Below are positions 53,575 through 63,288 of a DNA stretch of 64,000 bases, piece after piece. Source of the DNA: Dyella subtropica (GTDB taxonomy: Bacteria > Pseudomonadota > Gammaproteobacteria > Xanthomonadales > Rhodanobacteraceae). Position 1 is the stretch's first letter; every line of letters begins with the position of its first letter. The notes under the pieces are model-generated. The model was not told the DNA's origin. It did no database searches and saw nothing but the letters and a program-made list of their open reading frames with translations. Both the position numbers and the translations under genes were made by a program. The DNA is taken from contig NZ_JAPDPD010000017.1 of the NCBI RefSeq assembly GCF_026283965.1, positions 62,001 through 126,000 on the forward strand. The letters are read 5' to 3'.

Positions 53575-53898
53575 ATGCCGACCTCCACCAGCCCCGGCCA
53601 GCAAGCATTCGGCGACATCGCCCCGAAATTCGCCCAGCTCACCGACGAGGTGTTGTTCGGCGATATCTGGCAACGCCCCGGGCTAGCCCCGCGCGAACGC
53701 AGCATCGCCACGGTGGCGGCGCTGATCGCACTGAACCGCACCGAGCAGCTGCCGTTTCACCTCAAGCGCGCCCAGGACAACGGCGTCAGCCGCGACGAAC
53801 TGGCGGAACTGATCACGCATCTGGCCTTCTATGCCGGCTGGCCGGTGGCAGCCTCCGCCATCACTGCGCTGCGCGCGCTCGATACCGCGAAAGAGTGA
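53575..53898 (+). CDS. Carboxymuconolactone decarboxylase (AhpD-like) family protein
   Basis: A 107-residue all-alpha protein. The family core is clear: FGDIAPKFAQLTDEVLFGDIW, RPGLAPRERSIATVAALIALNR, LPFHLKRAQDNGVSRDELAELITHLAFYAGWP. The CxxC of peroxidase-type AhpD proteins is absent (ALNRTEQLPFH lies in its place), favouring the decarboxylase-like subgroup. Start 53575 (MPTSTSPGQQ) is preferred over ATG-less upstream extension; the ribosome site is weak. First gene of a three-gene operon. Confidence 0.92.
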   Translation: MPTSTSPGQQAFGDIAPKFAQLTDEVLFGDIWQRPGLAPRERSIATVAALIALNRTEQLPFHLKRAQDNGVSRDELAELITHLAFYAGWPVAASAITALRALDTAKE

Positions 53899-53903
53899 CC
53901 GCC

Positions 53904-54494
53904 ATGCTCGCCATGCAATACAGCTTCGTGCTGCCTGCCGATTACGACATGGCCATCATCCGCCAGCGCATCACCGAGAAAGGCCACCTGCTCGACCACT
54001 TCCCCGGGCTGCGCTTCAAGGCCTACCTTAGCGCCGACCGGCGCGGCGCCCGGCTGCCCACCCGGCACAACCTGTATGCGCCGTTCTACCTGTGGAACCA
54101 CGGCGACGGCATGAACGCCTTTCTCGGCAGCAGCAGCTTTGCCGGCGTCACCCAAGCTTTTGGCTGGCCCGAAGTGAAGCTGTGGTCGGTGTGGCATGCC
54201 GATGTTTCCCCCGAAGCCCCCAACGCCATCTGCGCATCGCGCGACATCACCACCATCCCGCCCTACACCGATCTCGACGCACTGCGCCAGCAGGAAAGCG
54301 ATGCCGCACAGAAAGACATGGCCGTCGGCGCCCTCGCCGCCGTGAGCGCTTACGACCCCACCCACTGGACCCTGGTCCGGTTTCGTCTATGGGGCGAGCT
54401 ACGCCCCGAACGGATACGCGAAGACCGCCAACTCTACGAAGTCGGCCACGTCTCCATGCCCCAGCAAGCGCAAGCTACCCACACCTCACCCTAG
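53904..54494 (+). CDS. DUF4865 family protein
   Basis: A 196-residue protein starting MLAMQYSFVLPADYDMAIIRQRI, 5 bases after the CMD stop. Family features: FPGLRFKAYLSADR, NLYAPFYLWNHGDGMNAFLG, FGWPEVKLWSVWHADVS. It resembles ferredoxin-like dimeric alpha/beta barrels (antibiotic-monooxygenase-like fold), but no catalytic role is known. The combination with CMD and tautomerase genes recurs in other proteobacteria, which suggests a shared pathway, probably of ring-derived or keto-acid intermediates. Confidence 0.85.
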   Translation: MLAMQYSFVLPADYDMAIIRQRITEKGHLLDHFPGLRFKAYLSADRRGARLPTRHNLYAPFYLWNHGDGMNAFLGSSSFAGVTQAFGWPEVKLWSVWHADVSPEAPNAICASRDITTIPPYTDLDALRQQESDAAQKDMAVGALAAVSAYDPTHWTLVRFRLWGELRPERIREDRQLYEVGHVSMPQQAQATHTSP

Positions 54495-54506
54495 GAACCC
54501 CACCCC

Positions 54507-54887
54507 ATGCCACTCGTACGCATCGCCCTGCGCCGCGGCAAACCTGCACCCTACCTAGCCGCCCTGCGCAACGGCATCTACCTCGCCATGCGCGAAACCT
54601 TCAACGTCCCCGAAAACGACCGCTTCATCCTCGTCAGCCAACACGACCCCGATGAATTCGACTACGACCCCGGCTACCTCGGCATCGCACGCAGCGACGA
54701 CCTGGTGATCGTGCAGATTGCCTGCAACAACACACGAACCGTGGAGCAAAAGCAGGCGCTCTATAAGCGCATGGCGGAAGTGCTGGCAGAAGATCCGGGA
54801 CTGCGGCCAGAAGATTTGTTCATCAACCTGCTGGAGACGGCTAAAGAGAACTGGTCGTTCGGCAATGGGATAGCGCAATACGCGTAA
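54507..54887 (+). CDS. Tautomerase family protein
   Basis: A 126-residue member of the 4-oxalocrotonate tautomerase/MIF superfamily. After removal of the start Met the N-terminal residue is Pro (MPLVRIALRRGKP), the catalytic base in this superfamily. The second half repeats the beta-alpha-beta unit (DLVIVQIACNNTRTVEQKQALYKRMAEVLAEDPGLRPEDLFINLLE). It lies 12 bases after the DUF4865 gene. A cis-3-chloroacrylic-acid-dehalogenase-like or tautomerase activity is possible; the substrate is unknown. Confidence 0.92.
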   Translation: MPLVRIALRRGKPAPYLAALRNGIYLAMRETFNVPENDRFILVSQHDPDEFDYDPGYLGIARSDDLVIVQIACNNTRTVEQKQALYKRMAEVLAEDPGLRPEDLFINLLETAKENWSFGNGIAQYA

Positions 54888-55185
54888 ACACCGACGGGCA
54901 ACGCCATCGCAAGTACTTACCCAGCCCTCCCCTGCGAGTCCCACGGGGACTCCCTTCGGTCGCAGGGAGGAGCAAAGCAAGGCGATACGAAGCGAGCCCG
55001 TAACTAGCCCCCTGTGGAGCGGTGAGGGCTGGCATGCAGACGCGACAATCGCGCGAAAACGCCATTGGACCCCGGCCTGCGCCGGGGGTGACGAAGTAGT
55101 GGCGGTATCACGAGCACCCGCCCCTCACCCCAACCCTCTCCCCCCTGCTCTTATTTCACTTGGGGGAGAGGGAGTAGAAGCGTGC
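54888..55185. repeat. 298-bp intergenic region of stacked palindromes
   Basis: Between the convergent tautomerase and hemB genes. Nested hairpins: CTCCCCTGCGA / TCGCAGGGAGG enclosing GTCCC-ACG-GGGAC (about 54927-54976), CCCCGGC-CTGC-GCCGGGG (about 55072-55088), and the stem at 55134-55172. C-rich blocks resemble those at 16089-16288 and 39583-39712. No gene is supported. Confidence 0.65.
55134..55172. terminator. Hairpin at the 3' end of hemB, probable terminator
   Basis: An 11-bp stem (CCCTCTCCCCC / GGGGGAGAGGG) lies 13 bases beyond the hemB stop on the minus strand. There is no clear U-tract, so efficiency is uncertain. Confidence 0.5.
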
Positions 55186-56241
<1,056 letters not shown>

Positions 56242-56432
56242 TCAGTCACTTTGCCGCGCTTCGCTGGGTTTCTCCAAGCGCTTTGGCCTGTACCATGGGG
56301 TTCCGCCACGCAGAAGCGCACGCCCAAGGCGACGGCGAAACTCTATACCAGGGTCATCGAGGGCGACGGCGCGGTGCTGGACGACGGAGTCCCCGCCCGG
56401 CACGCTCGCGTGACCCGTTGCCAGGATTGTTC

Positions 56433-57458
56433 ATGAGATCTACCTCCAGCGCTGCCACGACCCTGCTTGCCGATCTTGGCGGCACCAATGTCCGCTTTGC
56501 TCTCGCCGATCCGTCGCTCGCTTCGCCATTGCTGCTGGACAGCGTGAAGCGCTACCGGGTCAGCAATTTTCCTTCCATGGCGGACACCATCCGTCAATAT
56601 TTCGCCGATACCGGCCTGTCGGCCTCGCGGGCGGTGATTGCCGCTGCCGGCCGCATCGTCGATGGCGAAACCGTGAAGGTCACCAACAATCCGTGGCTGG
56701 TCTCGGCGCACGGATTGCAGGCCGAGCTGGGTCTTGAGTCGGTTCGCCTGGTCAACGACTTCGCCGCGCAAGGCATGGCGGTTCCGCTGCTGCGCCACGA
56801 GCAACTGACGGCGGTTGGCCCGCAGGCGCTGCCGAAGATCGGCGATCACCATTCGCAAACCTTCGTAGTGATGGGCCCCGGCACAGGCCTCGGCGTCGCC
56901 GGCCTGCTGCTGCGTAACGGCCAGTGGACCGTGCTGGAAACCGAGGGCGGCCACGCCGGTTTCGCCGCGCACACCGCCGAAGACGTGGAGATCCTGCATC
57001 GCCTCAACGCGCGCTTCGGCCGCGTCTCCAACGAGCGCATGATCTGCGGCAACGGCCTGGTGAACCTCTACCTTGCCCTGGCCGACATCGAAGGCCTGCC
57101 GGCGGAGGAATTCACGCCCGAAGACATCACCTCGCGTGCCATCGAGGGCAGCGACAAGCTCTGCGTGCGCACGGTGGAAACGCTGGCCGGCATCTTCGGC
57201 AGCGTGGCGGGCGATCTCGTGCTCAGCCTCGGCGGCTGGGACGGCGTATTCCTCACCGGCGGTGTGCTACCCATCCTGCTGCCCTGGCTGCAGCACGGCG
57301 GTTTCCGCGAGCGCTTCGAGGCCAAGGGCCGTTTCAAAGACACCATGCAGCAAGTGCCCACCGTCGCCGTGACGCATCCGGAACCGGGTCTGCTCGGTGC
57401 TGCGGCATTCGCCGTACTGGAGAGCGGCCACTCGCTGCTGCCGCCCGCCAAAGGCTGA
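56433..57458 (+). CDS. glk: Glucokinase (ROK-unrelated, bacterial Glk type)
   Basis: A 341-residue hexokinase-fold enzyme phosphorylating glucose with ATP. Start 56433 (MRSTSSAATTLLADLGGTN) is preferred over a longer frame from 56283, whose first 50 residues are non-conserved. Phosphate-1 motif LLADLGGTNVRFAL, NNPWLVSAHGL, the LVNDFAAQGMAVPLL catalytic Asp region, VMGPGTGLGVAGLL and ETEGGHAGFAAH (sugar-contacting residues) are all present, ending PEPGLLGAAAFA. This is the proteobacterial Glk family. The 254-bp gap to hemB holds both promoters. Confidence 0.95.
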   Translation: MRSTSSAATTLLADLGGTNVRFALADPSLASPLLLDSVKRYRVSNFPSMADTIRQYFADTGLSASRAVIAAAGRIVDGETVKVTNNPWLVSAHGLQAELGLESVRLVNDFAAQGMAVPLLRHEQLTAVGPQALPKIGDHHSQTFVVMGPGTGLGVAGLLLRNGQWTVLETEGGHAGFAAHTAEDVEILHRLNARFGRVSNERMICGNGLVNLYLALADIEGLPAEEFTPEDITSRAIEGSDKLCVRTVETLAGIFGSVAGDLVLSLGGWDGVFLTGGVLPILLPWLQHGGFRERFEAKGRFKDTMQQVPTVAVTHPEPGLLGAAAFAVLESGHSLLPPAKG

Positions 57459-57466
57459 AGCATCCC

Positions 57467-57490
57467 CGTAGGAGCCCACCCTGTGGGCGA
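57467..57490. repeat. Partial REP-type repeat
   Basis: GTAGGAGCCCACCCTGTGGG plus four bases, containing a hairpin GCCCAC-CCT-GTGGGC (57473-57487). It is a variant of the 25723 family between convergent glk and hrpB, 8 bases after the glk stop. Confidence 0.7.
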
Positions 57491-57498
57491 GCCCTGCG

Positions 57499-60021
57499 TC
57501 ACGTCCCGCGCGGCTTGGCCCGATGCGTGGGCGTGGCGCTCCACGGATCGTCCGGCCACGGATGGCGTGGGTAACGCCCTTTCAGTTCCTTCTTCACTTC
57601 GGGATACGTGCGTTCCCAGAAGCCCTTCAGATCCTGCGTCACCTGGATCGGCCGACCGGCCGGCGATAGCAGGTGCAACGTCACAGGAATACGTCCGCCA
57701 CCCACGCGCGGCGTGTCGGCCAGGCCGAACAGTTCCTGCAACTTCAATGCAAGCACCGGCGGTTCACCGGCGACGTATTCGATGCGGCGGGTCATGCCGC
57801 TGGGCACGGTGAGGCTTTCCGGGGCTTGCGCATCGAGCGTGCGGCGCTGCTCGTAGTCGAAGAGCGCGGCGAGTGCCTGCGATAGCTCTTCCGCACTCAA
57901 CGCATCCAGTCGGCGTTTGCCATTGAGGTAAGGCCCGAGCCACGACTCCAGCGTGTCGAGCAAGGCATCATCGGCGATATCGGGCAAGCCGAGTTCGGGC
58001 ATCCACACACGCAACGCCTGCATGCGCGCGCGCAGACGGCGAGCGTTCTCGCTCCAGGGCAACACATCCAAGCCCTTCGCGCGGATCGCAGCCAATAGCG
58101 CGGGCAACGCATCTTCCGGCTGCACTGGCACGCTGCGGCGCGACAGCACGATGGCGGCGTAGCGCTGTTCCTCGAAGGCTTCCACCGCGTTCCGTTCGTC
58201 ATTCCAGCGCAGCACGCGTTCGCGCCGGAACTGCGTGGCGTAGTCGCGCTCCAGCACACGCGGATCGAGCGGCGCGGCTGCGAGGATCAGGCTGTCGCGC
58301 GCTTCGAATCGCAAATCCAGCGCGACTAGCCACGGTTCGCCGTGCAGTGCCGTGTTTTCATGCAGGCGCGCACCACGGCCGTTCGCCAGCGTGTAGCGCA
58401 ACGGATTGTTGTCGTCGCGGCGCGCCACGCGATCGGGAAAGGCATGCAGCAACAGATCGCCCACAGCGTGACTGTCCGGCACGCCGCTGGCCGCCGTGCG
58501 GATATCCAGCCGGCGCCGCCAACCCTTGCTGGCTTGTTCAATAGCCGCCAGCGCGCCCGCATCGGCGCCGCCGCGTGCGCCCGCCGTGCGGCGATCGCGC
58601 CACGCATGCAGGGCGGTAACGCGTGCGCGAAAATCATCACTGCGCGCCTGTTCGCCACGCAGTGGCGAACGTGCCTCCATCAAAGCAAGCAGATCAGCCA
58701 CCAGCGCATGCAGTTCGGCGGGTGCGCGCATCGCCGCCGCACCGAGGCGCGGCGTAGCGCCGAGTTCGAGCATGCGACGGCCCAGCATCGTGATGCGTCC
58801 ACTGGCATCGAGCGCGCCCAGCGTCGCCAGCAACTCGCGCGCCTGCGCCAGCGCGCCGGACGGCGGTGCATCCAGCCATGGCAATCCCGCACTGCTGGTC
58901 GCCGTCACGCCCCAGGCCGCCAGTTCCAGCGCCAAACCGGAAAGCTCAGCCTGCGCGATCTCGGCAGTGCGCGCCGGATCGAGCCGTTTGCTTTGCGGCC
59001 ACAATCGATACGCCGTACCTTCCGCCACACGACCAGCGCGGCCGGTGCGCTGATCGGCCGAAGCCTGCGAGATGGTCACCGTTTCCAGGCGAGTGAAACC
59101 GGAGTTGGGATCGAAGCGCGGCTCGCGCGCAAGACCGCTGTCCACCACCGAGCGGATACCCGGCAACGTGACGCTGGATTCGGCGACATTGGTCGCGAGC
59201 ACGATGCGCCGCATGCCAGGCTCGGCTGGACTCAGCGCGGATTGCTGCTCGGCCAGCGACAGCTCACCATGCAGCTCGACCACTTCCACATCGTCACGCT
59301 GCAGCGTCTGCGCCAGTACTGCATCGGCACGCGCAATCTCGCGTCTGCCCGGCAGAAACGCCAACACGTCGCCGTCGTTTTCCTCCAGCGCCTGCCGCGC
59401 GATACGCGCCAGATGATGCTCGACGCTTTCCTGCGTGCGTGCCGGCGGATATTCGATGCGCACCGGAAAACTGCGGCCCGGACTGCTGATGCGTGGTGCA
59501 TCCAGCCACTGTGCAATGCGTTCGCCATCCAGCGTCGCCGACATCACCACGATGCGCAGCTCCGGCCGCAGCGTCGCCTGCACATCCAGCGCCAGCGCCG
59601 CGCCAAGATCGCCCGCAAGATGCCGCTCGTGGAATTCGTCGAACAGGATCGCGCCGATACCCGTTAACTCCGGATCGTCCTGAATCAGCCGCGTAAGAAT
59701 GCCTTCGGTAACCACCTCGACACGGGTCGCCGCACTCACCTTCGACTCGAAGCGAATGCGATAGCCGACCGTCTGCCCAACCTCTTCACCCAGCTGGCGC
59801 GACATGAACTGCGCCGCCGCGCGCGCCGCGATGCGGCGTGGTTCCAGCATCAGAATCTTGTTGCCCTCAAGCCATGCCTGACCGAGCAAAGCGAGCGGTA
59901 CCTGAGTGGTCTTACCAGCGCCGGGAGGTGCCTCGAGCACAAGCCGCATTTGCGCAGCAAGCGAAGCGCAGATGTCAGGCAGGAGTGGCGTTATGGGAAA
60001 GGCGGGTGCGGAAACATTCAT
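57499..60021 (-). CDS. hrpB: ATP-dependent helicase HrpB
   Basis: An 840-residue DEAH-type RNA helicase. Walker A is EAPPGAGKTTQVPLALL, motif II is DEFHERH, motif III SATLDGERI, motif V/VI regions VVDSGLAREPRFD and QRTGRAGRV. The HrpB-specific C-terminal half (about 460-840) is present with the usual length and ends LKGRYPRHPWPDDPWSATP, the family's characteristic tail. Its biological substrate in most bacteria is unclear. It is convergent with glk, and unrelated to the type III secretion hrpB regulators. Confidence 0.95.
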   Translation of the reverse strand: MNVSAPAFPITPLLPDICASLAAQMRLVLEAPPGAGKTTQVPLALLGQAWLEGNKILMLEPRRIAARAAAQFMSRQLGEEVGQTVGYRIRFESKVSAATRVEVVTEGILTRLIQDDPELTGIGAILFDEFHERHLAGDLGAALALDVQATLRPELRIVVMSATLDGERIAQWLDAPRISSPGRSFPVRIEYPPARTQESVEHHLARIARQALEENDGDVLAFLPGRREIARADAVLAQTLQRDDVEVVELHGELSLAEQQSALSPAEPGMRRIVLATNVAESSVTLPGIRSVVDSGLAREPRFDPNSGFTRLETVTISQASADQRTGRAGRVAEGTAYRLWPQSKRLDPARTAEIAQAELSGLALELAAWGVTATSSAGLPWLDAPPSGALAQARELLATLGALDASGRITMLGRRMLELGATPRLGAAAMRAPAELHALVADLLALMEARSPLRGEQARSDDFRARVTALHAWRDRRTAGARGGADAGALAAIEQASKGWRRRLDIRTAASGVPDSHAVGDLLLHAFPDRVARRDDNNPLRYTLANGRGARLHENTALHGEPWLVALDLRFEARDSLILAAAPLDPRVLERDYATQFRRERVLRWNDERNAVEAFEEQRYAAIVLSRRSVPVQPEDALPALLAAIRAKGLDVLPWSENARRLRARMQALRVWMPELGLPDIADDALLDTLESWLGPYLNGKRRLDALSAEELSQALAALFDYEQRRTLDAQAPESLTVPSGMTRRIEYVAGEPPVLALKLQELFGLADTPRVGGGRIPVTLHLLSPAGRPIQVTQDLKGFWERTYPEVKKELKGRYPRHPWPDDPWSATPTHRAKPRGT

Positions 60022-60080
60022 CGCACCGATGATAACGGGCCCGATTCAGAACAAACGGATTCAGGACCAACGATCGAAAC

Positions 60081-60126
60081 GATGTCACGCCCGCCCTCCT
60101 CGATAAAGAGGCCGGGCGCGACATCG
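60081..60126 (-). terminator. Imperfect hairpin at the end of the type II secretion operon
   Basis: The arms GATGTCACGCCCG and CGGGCGCGACATC pair with one mismatch across a 20-base loop, 3 bases after the gspD stop. The following TCGTTTCG is only weakly U-rich. Confidence 0.55.
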
Positions 60127-60129
60127 AAG

Positions 60130-62505
60130 TTATTGGATTGGCGTTGTGGCGGCTTTCGATGTTTTGATCGGCGCTGCTGCCGGCATCTCGCGCAGTGGCG
60201 CCAGCGACTCGAACTTCTGTTGGTATTCGTCCGTGATCTGCCTGGCCTGCTCACTGCTGGTGATCACCTTCGGTGTGATCAATACGACCAACTCAGTGCG
60301 CTTGCGGCTACGCGTGGTGTTGCCAAACAGGCGGCCAAGCACAGGAATTCGATTGAGTCCGGGGATGCCGTCGTCAGTCGTCCCTTCATTCTGTTGGATC
60401 AAGCCGCCCAGCAATACCGTCTGGCCACTCTGCACCGCAATCTGCGTACCCATCTCGCGATTGGAGATGGTGTAGTTACCCTGCGAATTGGCCGTAGAGC
60501 TGGGAGTGCTGACCTGCTGATCGATGGTCATGTAGACCAAGCCACCCGGATTGACGCGCGGCTGTACCTTGAGAATGACACCCGTGTTGAGATAGGTAAC
60601 CTGATTCAGCGTGTTGTTGGTGCCACCCGACTGGAGCAGGCTGGTCTGATTGACCGGAATCTGGTCACCCACCTGGATGCTCGCCACCTGGTTATTCAGC
60701 ACGACCAGCGAGGGGGCAGACAGCGTCTTGGTGTTGCCGTTGGATTCCAGCGCACGCACGGCAACCTGCATATTGCTGTTCATAAAGGAATAGAAGAACG
60801 GCTCACCCCTGAAGGTATTGCCGCCTTCACCTAGACCAATTTGGCGATGACGATAGGGTTGCCCGGGCACGATGTTGCCGTTCGCATCCTTCGTGCTCCC
60901 CGTCAGGCCTTCGAGGTACCACTGCACACCGAACTGGAACTCGCCGGTGAGCGCGACTTCCAGAATGCGCGTCTCGATCTGCACCTGCAGCGGCGTATTG
61001 TCCAGCCGCTTGATGGCCGTCTCGATCTCGGCCCACTGCGAAGGCCGCGCACGTACCAACAACTGGTTGTTGGTGTCCACCGAGCCGATGTGAACACTGC
61101 CGTCTTCGGAAACATACTGCTGGCCACCTTGCTCGCCACCCGCATTGCCCTGGCTCGAGCCGAAGGAACCGCCGCCATAGGCGCCACCGCCGAGACCACC
61201 GCTCTTGCCGCTGCCGCCGCCGGTGTTGCCGAATCCACTGCCGCTCCCTAGACCCGTATTGCTGCCACCCAAGCCGCCGGCCGTATTACCCAGACCTGTA
61301 CCGGTGGTGGTGCTACCAAAGCTCCCCGCCGTACTACCCATGCCACTAGCTGAACCACTGGCGTTGTCGGCACTGCCCAGCGTGCCGGAACTTAGACCAG
61401 GCCCCACCTTGGCGCCGGCGCTTCCGCCACCGCCGCCGCTGGCGTAGATCTGCCCCAGGTATTGCGCCAGGTCCGATGCCTTGATGTTGCGCACGTCATA
61501 CACGAACAACTGCGGTTCGTTGCCGCCGCCGCGGTCGATCTTTTCGATCCACTTGCCCACTTCCTGCAGATAGCTGGGCTGGGTACTGATGACCACCAGC
61601 GCATTGGTGCGCTCGATGGGAATGAAGCGGAACATGCCCGCCAGCGGCGTATCGCCCTTGGCGCCGAACATGCCATCCAGCTTGGGCATCAGCTCGCCCA
61701 CGGTGGCGCGCTGCAGGTTGAACACGCCTACGGACATGCCGTGCAGCCAGTCCACGTCGAACGTGCTGACGGTGCGTTGGTAGTTGGCCAGTTCCTGCGG
61801 CGTGCCGGAGAGCACGATCAGATTGCGCGACGGGTCCACCAGCAGCACGGAGTCCGCGCGAGCGAACGGCTTGATCAGCTTCTGCATCTCATTGGCCGAG
61901 ATGTAGCGCAGCGGGAACAGCCGCGCCTGCATGCCGGCCTGCGGCGCAGCGGCGCCCAGGCTGGGCGACAGATTGCCGGCGACGGCGTCCTTGGCTGGCA
62001 ACACCACGTAGCCGCCATTACGTTTCACCAGCGCATTGCCGGTCCACGAGAGCAAGGTTTCCAGAATCGGGATGGCCTGACTGGAATCCACCGGCTCGGA
62101 GGTGGAGAAGGAAATGTTGCCTTGTACGCCCGGCACGATGGTGTAGTTCTGCTTGAGCAAGTCGCCAAGGATGGCCTTCACCACCGCCTGCACCGGCTGG
62201 TTCTCGAAATTGAAGGTGACGGCGCCGTCGCCGCTGGCCGGCGTGCGCGGCGTCGCCAGCGCCGAGGGATGAATGAAGGTGCCGCTTCCTGGGTTGATCT
62301 GCGGCTCGGCCGCGGCACTCGGCGCCTCGTTGATGCCTGTATTGAGCGGCAGCTGCTGCGGCGCGGGCTTTTCGGTGCCGGCCATCGCTTCGCGCTGCAG
62401 CGCGCCGTCATCCTTGGGCTGCGGCATCGTGGCGCAACCGGCCATCCATACGGCCAAGGCGAGAGTGCCAAAGCGACACGTTGGCTTAATGAGGTTGCGG
62501 GACAT
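60130..62505 (-). CDS. gspD: Type II secretion system secretin
   Basis: A 791-residue outer-membrane channel protein. It is a lipoprotein (VWMAGCATM). N0-N3 domains are seen in order (VTFNFENQPVQAVVKAILGDL; ARLFPLRYISANEMQKLI; GVFNLQRATVGELMPKLDG; LFVYDVRNIKASDLAQYLGQIY), then a long Gly/Ser-rich insert (about residues 355-470), the last N-domain half with ATSS-like DTNNQLLVRARPSQWAEIE, and the secretin core (VPVLGRLFG, RTELVVLITPKVI). It is the last gene after gspL, gspM and gspN, the Xanthomonas xps order. It forms the exit pore for exoenzymes such as the secreted hydrolases in this window. Confidence 0.96.
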   Translation of the reverse strand: MSRNLIKPTCRFGTLALAVWMAGCATMPQPKDDGALQREAMAGTEKPAPQQLPLNTGINEAPSAAAEPQINPGSGTFIHPSALATPRTPASGDGAVTFNFENQPVQAVVKAILGDLLKQNYTIVPGVQGNISFSTSEPVDSSQAIPILETLLSWTGNALVKRNGGYVVLPAKDAVAGNLSPSLGAAAPQAGMQARLFPLRYISANEMQKLIKPFARADSVLLVDPSRNLIVLSGTPQELANYQRTVSTFDVDWLHGMSVGVFNLQRATVGELMPKLDGMFGAKGDTPLAGMFRFIPIERTNALVVISTQPSYLQEVGKWIEKIDRGGGNEPQLFVYDVRNIKASDLAQYLGQIYASGGGGGSAGAKVGPGLSSGTLGSADNASGSASGMGSTAGSFGSTTTGTGLGNTAGGLGGSNTGLGSGSGFGNTGGGSGKSGGLGGGAYGGGSFGSSQGNAGGEQGGQQYVSEDGSVHIGSVDTNNQLLVRARPSQWAEIETAIKRLDNTPLQVQIETRILEVALTGEFQFGVQWYLEGLTGSTKDANGNIVPGQPYRHRQIGLGEGGNTFRGEPFFYSFMNSNMQVAVRALESNGNTKTLSAPSLVVLNNQVASIQVGDQIPVNQTSLLQSGGTNNTLNQVTYLNTGVILKVQPRVNPGGLVYMTIDQQVSTPSSTANSQGNYTISNREMGTQIAVQSGQTVLLGGLIQQNEGTTDDGIPGLNRIPVLGRLFGNTTRSRKRTELVVLITPKVITSSEQARQITDEYQQKFESLAPLREMPAAAPIKTSKAATTPIQ

Positions 62506-62508
62506 GGG

Positions 62509-63288
62509 TCAATGAACTCCTTCGGGGGTGCCGGCAGCCTGCTCGGCGCGACGCTTCTGGATGGCGGATCTGAGTTGGCGGAGGCGCTCGGCCTGTGGGC
62601 CGCTTTCGTCCTGCTGTGGACGTGGCGCGTTGCTGTCCGCGTTAGGCGGCGGCGCAGCTGCGCTGGCAGGATTGAGAGGCATGCGCGGGGGATTGCTGCT
62701 GGCCGGCCCCACGCGCTGCATCGCGCCAGCGGGTACCACGACGGGTCCGGGTATGGCGGCGCCACCCGGATTCGGCGCCTGCGCCTGTGCTTCGTTCTTG
62801 GGCATGTCGATCGGCGCGCCGGCGGGCAACTCCAGTTCGGTACGGCCGCTGGAGGATTCGAACACAGCCGAACGCGATTTCAGTTCGACCAGCTTCCAGC
62901 TGCCGTCGGGCAAGCTGTCGCCTTCGCGCACACGCACGTCGTTGCCACCGCTGCGGGTATGCAGCAAGGCCATGTGTAGTGCGGGCGTGAGAATGATGCC
63001 GGTCAGCTGCATCTCGCCCAGGCTGGCACCGCCCTTGGCCGAACGCATGGCCGGCTTCCGATCGGGGTTGAACACGGGCTGTTGCCACACCGTCGCGAAC
63101 TGCGCTATCGGGACCGGCACCGGCAGGCTGCTGCTGGCACGCGTATCAGGAAGCGGTGGTGTGGGGCGCGGTGGATTCCAGTGGACGCCGCGGCCGATGC
63201 CGCCCAGCAGCAGGACCAGCAGCAAGGCGAGCGCGATCGCCACACCAGCCAGCAGGGGTGTCAGGCGACGCTGCGTAGCGGCGTTCAC
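62509..63288 (-). CDS. gspN: Type II secretion system protein N
   Basis: A 259-residue inner-membrane protein with a single N-terminal helix (LTPLLAGVAIALALLLVLLLGG) and a periplasmic domain. The GTG start at 63288 is fixed by the GTGA overlap with gspM. The homology-region-like segment LGEMQLTGIILTPALHMALLHTR-x-GGNDVRVREGD resembles the HR domain of GspC/GspN proteins. The C-terminal 90 residues are Pro/Ala-rich and end in a charged helix (ERLRQLRSAIQKRR). In the xps locus this protein bridges GspM and the secretin. It ends 3 bases before the gspD start. Confidence 0.85.
   Translation of the reverse strand: MNAATQRRLTPLLAGVAIALALLLVLLLGGIGRGVHWNPPRPTPPLPDTRASSSLPVPVPIAQFATVWQQPVFNPDRKPAMRSAKGGASLGEMQLTGIILTPALHMALLHTRSGGNDVRVREGDSLPDGSWKLVELKSRSAVFESSSGRTELELPAGAPIDMPKNEAQAQAPNPGGAAIPGPVVVPAGAMQRVGPASSNPPRMPLNPASAAAPPPNADSNAPRPQQDESGPQAERLRQLRSAIQKRRAEQAAGTPEGVH

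Noticed and set aside
57499-60021. HrpB as a type III secretion regulator
   Set aside because: The sequence is a DEAH helicase with Walker A and DEFH motifs; the shared name with the plant-pathogen regulator is coincidental.
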